From: CAZCGA01 sp964498075
GTDB taxonomy: Bacteria; Desulfobacterota; Binatia; HRBIN30
NCBI GenBank assembly: GCA_964498075.1
Contig: CAZCGA010000129.1
Span: 1-17,885, forward strand
Reading direction: 5' to 3'
DNA length: 17,885 nucleotides
Shown here: positions 14,157-17,885 of the stretch, piece after piece
Layout of the letters: every line of letters starts with the position of its first letter
How positions within the stretch are numbered: position 1 is the first letter of the stretch
Notes under the pieces: model-generated
Databases searched by the model: none
What the model saw: the letters and a program-made list of their open reading frames with translations, nothing else
What the model was told of the DNA's origin: nothing
Made by a program: the position numbers and the translations under genes

Positions 14157-14543
14157 ATGGCAACGGTGAGGGGCAAGATCTTGGTCGTTGAAGATGATCC
14201 GGACATCATGCGCATCATCATGCAGGCGCTGACCAACGCGGGATTCCAGGTCATCCCCGCGTACGGCGGAGAGGATGCCATCCGCAAGGCACAGCTGCAG
14301 AAGCCCGACTTGGTGCTCACCGATCTCGCTATGCCGAAGGTCAGCGGGGTCGAGGTCATCGCGGCACTCAAGGACGATCCAGAAACCAAGAACATCCCGG
14401 TCATCGCGGTTACGGCGCACGTCTGGGATGGGATTGCGCTCTCCGCCGGCAACGTCGGCTGCGACGGTTACATCTCCAAACCGTTCAACACCAAGCAGTT
14501 GATTCAAGAAGTCTACAAGCACATCAAAGGCCCCGAGGCCTGA
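14157..14543 (+). CDS. Single-domain response regulator (receiver only)
   Basis: The 128-aa product is a stand-alone CheY/DivK-type receiver. It has the acidic pocket E12/D13/D14 in LVVEDDPD, the phosphoacceptor D56 in LVLTDLAMP, the switch residue T86 in AVTAHVW and K108 in SKPF, so it should be phosphorylatable. There is no output domain, so it acts by protein contact or as a phosphorelay intermediate. No histidine kinase is encoded nearby. The preceding 45-base gap contains a 7-base inverted repeat (AATCCTG 14114-14120, CAGGATT 14144-14150), and AGGATT lies close before the start. It may be co-transcribed with its neighbours, but a functional link to either side is not evident. Confidence 0.9.
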   Translation: MATVRGKILVVEDDPDIMRIIMQALTNAGFQVIPAYGGEDAIRKAQLQKPDLVLTDLAMPKVSGVEVIAALKDDPETKNIPVIAVTAHVWDGIALSAGNVGCDGYISKPFNTKQLIQEVYKHIKGPEA

Positions 14544-14581
14544 GTCGGCGGCCGTGTGTCCTCGCGTTCGGCAAGGCGCCC

Positions 14582-17011
14582 GTGATCGCTCGCGTCGTCG
14601 TCATTCCCGCCGCCGGCGATACCGGACCGCTGGACTATGTCGTCGATCCCCCACTCGAGCCGGCGGTCCGCGCCGGCGCTCGCGTTCTCGTTCCGCTCGG
14701 CTCGCGGCGTGCCGTCGGCATCGTCACGGAGCTGGCGACTAGCTCCTCGCACCCCCGGCTCAAGAAAATCCTGGCGGCGCTCGATCCGCAGCCGATGCTG
14801 GATGAGTCGCTGTTGCAGCTCTGCCGCTGGATGGCCGACTACTACCTGAGCTCCCTTGCCGATGCGCTCTCGACGGCACTTCCGGGCACGGCGCGCGTCC
14901 ACGTCGAGCGAGTCGCCCGGTTGCTGACCACGTCGGATCGTAGTGAACCGCCGACACTCAGTGATGCGGAACAGCAGGTGGTGAGTTGGCTGGCGACTAA
15001 CGGGCCGCAGACGATCGCCGCCATTGGCGAATACGTCGGCGCGCGCGCGCGCCGAGCCCTGCAGACGCTGCAGCGCAAAGGCGTGATCGGCGTCGAGGAG
15101 CACCTGCGGGGCGGGGCGGGTCGGACGAAACAGGAACGCTACTATACAGCCAGAGCGGCGCTCGACGCGACCCATGCGCACGAGTGGCAGGCGAAACGGC
15201 CGGCGCAGTACTCGATCTATGCCTATCTCCGCCAGCATCCCTTGGGTCGCGCCCGCGCCCGCGAGCTCGCCACCACGTTTCGCGGCGCATCGGCAAAACT
15301 GGCTGCCCTGATCAAAGCCGGACTGGTGTCGGGATTTGACGAAGAAGTCTATCGGCCCGTGCTGCCGGACACCGTGCCGGAGGACCGCACGCCGGTGCTC
15401 AACGACGCGCAACGAGCAGCCGTCGAGGCCGTAGAGCGCAGCCTTGGCCGGGAGTTCCGCACTTTTCTCCTGTGGGGCGTCACCGGAAGCGGGAAGACGG
15501 AAGTCTACCTGCACTGTATCGCCGCCTGCCTCGCCGCCGACCGCACTGCGCTGGTGCTGGTCCCCGAGATCTCGCTGACGCATCAGCTGGTCGACCGCGT
15601 GCGCGCGCGTTTTGGTAACCGCGTCGCCGTGCTGCACAGCGGCTTGAGCGATGGAGAGCGCTGGGACGAGTGGAGGAAGATCGCCCGCGGCGAAGTGGCG
15701 ATCGTCGTCGGCGCGCGCTCCGCCGTGTTTGCACCGTTGCGCCGGCTCGGCCTGGTGGTCGTCGATGAGGAGCACGATGCCGCATTCAAACAGGAGGACG
15801 GCATGCGCTACAACGGGCGCGACCTGGCGGTCATGCGCGCCAAGCTGAGCGGCTGCCCCGCGTTGCTCGGCTCGGCGACGCCGGCCATGGAGACGTTCCA
15901 CAACGGCTGCAGCGGCCGCTACGAGCTGCTGGAGTTGCCGGAACGCGTCGAAGCCCGTGCCTTGCCGGCAGTCGACGTCGTCGATCTGCGGCGCAGCTCG
16001 TCCGCCGGACGCGCGCTGTTGATCTCGCCGCAGCTGGCGGCGTCACTCAAAGCCAACCTCGCGGCGCGCGGTCAGAGTCTGGTCTTCCTCAACCGTCGCG
16101 GCTTCGCCAACTTCCTGCAGTGCCATCAGTGTGGAGACGCGCTGACGTGTCCGAACTGCAGCGTGACCTTGACGCTGCACCGGCGCTGGCAGGCTCTGCG
16201 CTGCCATCACTGCGATCACACCATCCCCATTCCCGGCGCGTGTCCGTCGTGTGGCGGCCTCAGCCTCGGCGCCTGGGGCGCCGGCACGGAGCAGGTGGAA
16301 GCAGCGCTGCGCAAGCTCCTCGCCGGAGCGCGCGTCGGCCGCATGGATCGCGACACCACCAGCCGCAAGGGCGCGCAGCGGGAGATCCTCACCGCGTGGG
16401 AGCGGCGCGAGTACGACGTCCTGGTGGGCACGCAGATGATCACCAAGGGCCATGACGTCCCCGGGGTCACGTTGGTCGGGGTGCTGCTGGCAGACCTATC
16501 GCTCAACTTTCCCGACTTCCGGGCGGCCGAGCGTACCTTCCAACTGATCACCCAGGTGGCGGGGCGAGCGGGCCGCGGTACGCGTCCGGGCCGCGTCCTC
16601 GTGCAGACCTTGCAACCGGCGCATTTCAGCTTGGAGTGCGCGGCGCACCACGACTACCGTCGCTTCGCCGAGCACGAGCTGGCGGCCCGCCGCGAGCTGG
16701 GCTATCCGCCGTTCGCGCGGCTGGTGCAGGTGCGCTGCGAGGGCGAGCAGCTCGATGCAACCGAACGCATCACGCGCGCGCTTGCCGACCACGTGCGGCA
16801 AAGCGCGGAGAGGGGGGTCAGCATCCTTGGCCCGGCGCCGGCGCCGCTGCAACGCCTGCGCGGACGGCATCGCTGGCAGTTCCTGGTACGCGGGCGCAAC
16901 GGCGCTGCCGTGCGGCGGGCCGCGCGTGCCGGTCGCGACGCGTTGCGAAGGCAAGCCCGGGCCGCGGACGTGCGCGTCATCGTCGACGTCGATCCGTACA
17001 GTATGCTCTGA
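14582..17011 (+). CDS. priA: Primosomal protein N', replication restart helicase
   Basis: PriA recognises stalled forks and D-loops and reloads the replisome. The GTG-started product is 809 aa, longer than the E. coli protein (732 aa). The N-terminal DNA-binding domain opens IARVVVIPAAGDTGPLDYVV. Helicase motifs are GVTGSGKT (299-306, Walker A), DEEH (395-398, Walker B) and later LVGTQMITKGHDVPGVTLVG and QVAGRAGRG. The zinc-binding insert has all eight cysteines, at 514, 517, 523, 526, 541, 544, 554 and 557. A weakly conserved stretch of roughly 100 residues before the helicase core (about 120-270) is typical winged-helix sequence. It ends seven bases before an intrinsic terminator and def follows, an arrangement common in proteobacteria. 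Confidence 0.97.
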   Translation: MIARVVVIPAAGDTGPLDYVVDPPLEPAVRAGARVLVPLGSRRAVGIVTELATSSSHPRLKKILAALDPQPMLDESLLQLCRWMADYYLSSLADALSTALPGTARVHVERVARLLTTSDRSEPPTLSDAEQQVVSWLATNGPQTIAAIGEYVGARARRALQTLQRKGVIGVEEHLRGGAGRTKQERYYTARAALDATHAHEWQAKRPAQYSIYAYLRQHPLGRARARELATTFRGASAKLAALIKAGLVSGFDEEVYRPVLPDTVPEDRTPVLNDAQRAAVEAVERSLGREFRTFLLWGVTGSGKTEVYLHCIAACLAADRTALVLVPEISLTHQLVDRVRARFGNRVAVLHSGLSDGERWDEWRKIARGEVAIVVGARSAVFAPLRRLGLVVVDEEHDAAFKQEDGMRYNGRDLAVMRAKLSGCPALLGSATPAMETFHNGCSGRYELLELPERVEARALPAVDVVDLRRSSSAGRALLISPQLAASLKANLAARGQSLVFLNRRGFANFLQCHQCGDALTCPNCSVTLTLHRRWQALRCHHCDHTIPIPGACPSCGGLSLGAWGAGTEQVEAALRKLLAGARVGRMDRDTTSRKGAQREILTAWERREYDVLVGTQMITKGHDVPGVTLVGVLLADLSLNFPDFRAAERTFQLITQVAGRAGRGTRPGRVLVQTLQPAHFSLECAAHHDYRRFAEHELAARRELGYPPFARLVQVRCEGEQLDATERITRALADHVRQSAERGVSILGPAPAPLQRLRGRHRWQFLVRGRNGAAVRRAARAGRDALRRQARAADVRVIVDVDPYSML

Positions 17012-17017
17012 TGGCAG

Positions 17018-17051
17018 GCTCGCCGGCGACCCGTTGCCGGCGGGCTTTTTT
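17018..17051 (+). terminator. Rho-independent terminator after priA
   Basis: The arms GCTCGCCGGC (17018-17027) and GCCGGCGGGC (17036-17045) pair over ten bases with one G-U wobble and an 8-base loop. A run of six T's (17046-17051) follows directly. It lies seven bases after the priA stop, so it ends the priA transcript and leaves only 45 bases for a def promoter, or allows partial read-through. Confidence 0.9.
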
Positions 17052-17096
17052 CTGCGAGGATTGCCAGCTAGAGAGTCGAAGCACGATCGAGCGCAC

Positions 17097-17636
17097 ATGT
17101 CCCTGCGGAAAATCCTCGCCTACCCTGCCCAAGAGCTGAAGGATCGGGCGCGACCCGTGCAGAACATCGACGCGACCATCGACCAGCTGGTCACCGATCT
17201 CGTCGAGACCATGTACGCCGCGCCGGGGGTCGGGTTGGCAGCGACGCAGGTGGGAGCAGCGGAGCGCGTCATCGTCCTCGACGTCGACCACGAAGACACC
17301 GGTAAGCGTCTCATCAAGTTGATCAACCCGGTCATCGTCGAGACCGAGGGATCGATCGTGTGGGAAGAAGGCTGTTTGAGTGTCGTCGACTACACTGCCG
17401 AGGTGACGCGCGCCAAGCGCGTGCTGGTCAAAGGGTGGACGACCGACGAGAAGGAGATCGAGATCGAGGGCGAGGAACTGCTCGCCGTCGCCCTGCAGCA
17501 CGAGATCGACCACCTCGACGGCAAGCTCTTCATCGACCGCATCAGCCGCCTGAAGCGAGATCTGTACCGTCGCCGCCTGAAGAAGCTCGAGCGCGAGGGG
17601 CGCGAGCCGGCGGCACCACCCGGCAATCTCATTTAG
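17097..17636 (+). CDS. def: Peptide deformylase
   Basis: This enzyme removes the N-formyl group from nascent proteins. The 179-aa product has the three metal-site motifs: GVGLAATQVG (44-53), EGCLS with Cys93 (91-95) and HEIDH with His135, Glu136 and His139 (135-139), followed by LDGKLFIDRIS. The C-terminal tail is basic, then Pro/Ala-rich. Length is normal. ATG 17097 is the only start that gives the usual family opening (LRKILAYPAQEL), although only a weak GAG lies upstream. Longer in-frame reading to 16755 would run through the priA end and the terminator. fmt often follows def but is not in the window. Confidence 0.97.
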   Translation: MSLRKILAYPAQELKDRARPVQNIDATIDQLVTDLVETMYAAPGVGLAATQVGAAERVIVLDVDHEDTGKRLIKLINPVIVETEGSIVWEEGCLSVVDYTAEVTRAKRVLVKGWTTDEKEIEIEGEELLAVALQHEIDHLDGKLFIDRISRLKRDLYRRRLKKLEREGREPAAPPGNLI

Positions 17637-17885
17637 CCTCGATGCGACAGAAATTCACGCCTGCGAAGAGGCGATTGCGCCGGGTGGGACGAGTCGAGTT
17701 GGCTCCGCGCGAAGATCCCTCGGGGGGACGGTGCATCGTGGGGATCCTTCCGTACCTCGCAGCGCACTCGGCGCACGCTCGGTCTTTATGCGCGCTCCGC
17801 CAACTCGCCTCGTCCCGCCCGGCCCGCACCGTCGCACCGGACGCGGTGGCACCGGTATCGGTTACTGCGCTTCGCTCGCTGCGCT
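17637..17885. other. Non-coding 3' end of window
   Basis: About 250 bases follow def without a convincing gene. The short frames on the minus strand are Arg/Pro/Ser-rich and cross an inverted repeat, so they are unlikely to be translated. The last 25 bases are a low-complexity run of GCGCTTCGCTCGCTGCGCT type. No tRNA or other RNA gene is visible. Confidence 0.6.
17680..17822. repeat. Near-perfect 24-bp inverted repeat with nested hairpin
   Basis: The left arm 17680-17703 and the right arm 17799-17822 are reverse complements at 22 of 24 positions, 95 bases apart. Short complementarity continues inward (GCGCG at 17707-17711 against CGCGC at 17791-17795). A smaller hairpin GATCCC/GGGATC (17714-17719, 17741-17746) lies inside. 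Size and form suit a miniature or REP-like intergenic element without a gene. It could also be a long terminator-like structure for def, but it lacks a T-run. Confidence 0.65.

Noticed and set aside
14513..15901. 462-codon open frame on the minus strand
   Set aside because: It overlaps priA, whose helicase and zinc motifs are complete. No family features are visible in the antisense product.
1..17885. CRISPR arrays, tRNA, rRNA, insertion-sequence transposases
   Set aside because: I saw no regularly spaced direct repeats, no cloverleaf-type sequence, no rRNA-like stretches and no transposase-like proteins.

Overview
The window is high-GC bacterial DNA with every recognised gene on the + strand. 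It most likely comes from an uncultured Gram-negative bacterium. A nearly complete set of genes for modifying lipid A with amino-arabinose implies an outer membrane with lipopolysaccharide. The priA-def core-gene order and the split ArnA functions would suit a deltaproteobacterium-like or related lineage, but the sequence alone does not fix the taxon.

Region 1 (1-3290) is the distal end of an integron-type gene-cassette array; no integrase gene lies in the window. Three cassettes (215-1253, 1254-2191, 2192-3284) each end in an attC recombination site. The R'' box of each attC is the reverse complement of that cassette's own first bases, exactly for two cassettes and 6 of 7 bases for the third. 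The cassettes encode a homing-endonuclease-repeat protein with a nuclease-like C-terminal domain, a membrane-anchored coiled-coil protein, a 64-aa orphan, and a protein with a HEPN-like Rx4H motif. An upstream cassette is cut by the window edge.

Region 2 (3291-3760) is about 470 bases with no convincing gene. It holds a 16-bp palindrome and probably the promoter of the operon that follows.

Region 3 (3761-10998) is a tightly packed arn-type operon: arnC, a stand-alone ArnA-type formyltransferase, a stand-alone UDP-glucuronate decarboxylase, arnD, arnT and a second GT83 transferase. Together they would formylate UDP-Ara4N, load it on undecaprenyl phosphate, deformylate it and transfer it to lipid A.

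Region 4 (11072-14111) is a DegT-family aminotransferase, a second ArnC/DPM1-like GT2 and a Gfo/Idh oxidoreductase, joined by 4-base overlaps. The aminotransferase may supply the ArnB step. Alternatively these three genes plus the second GT83 enzyme form a parallel pathway for another amino sugar.

Region 5 (14157-17636) is a single-domain response regulator, priA with a strong intrinsic terminator, and def. The last 250 bases have no gene but contain a near-perfect 24-bp inverted repeat about 95 bases apart.
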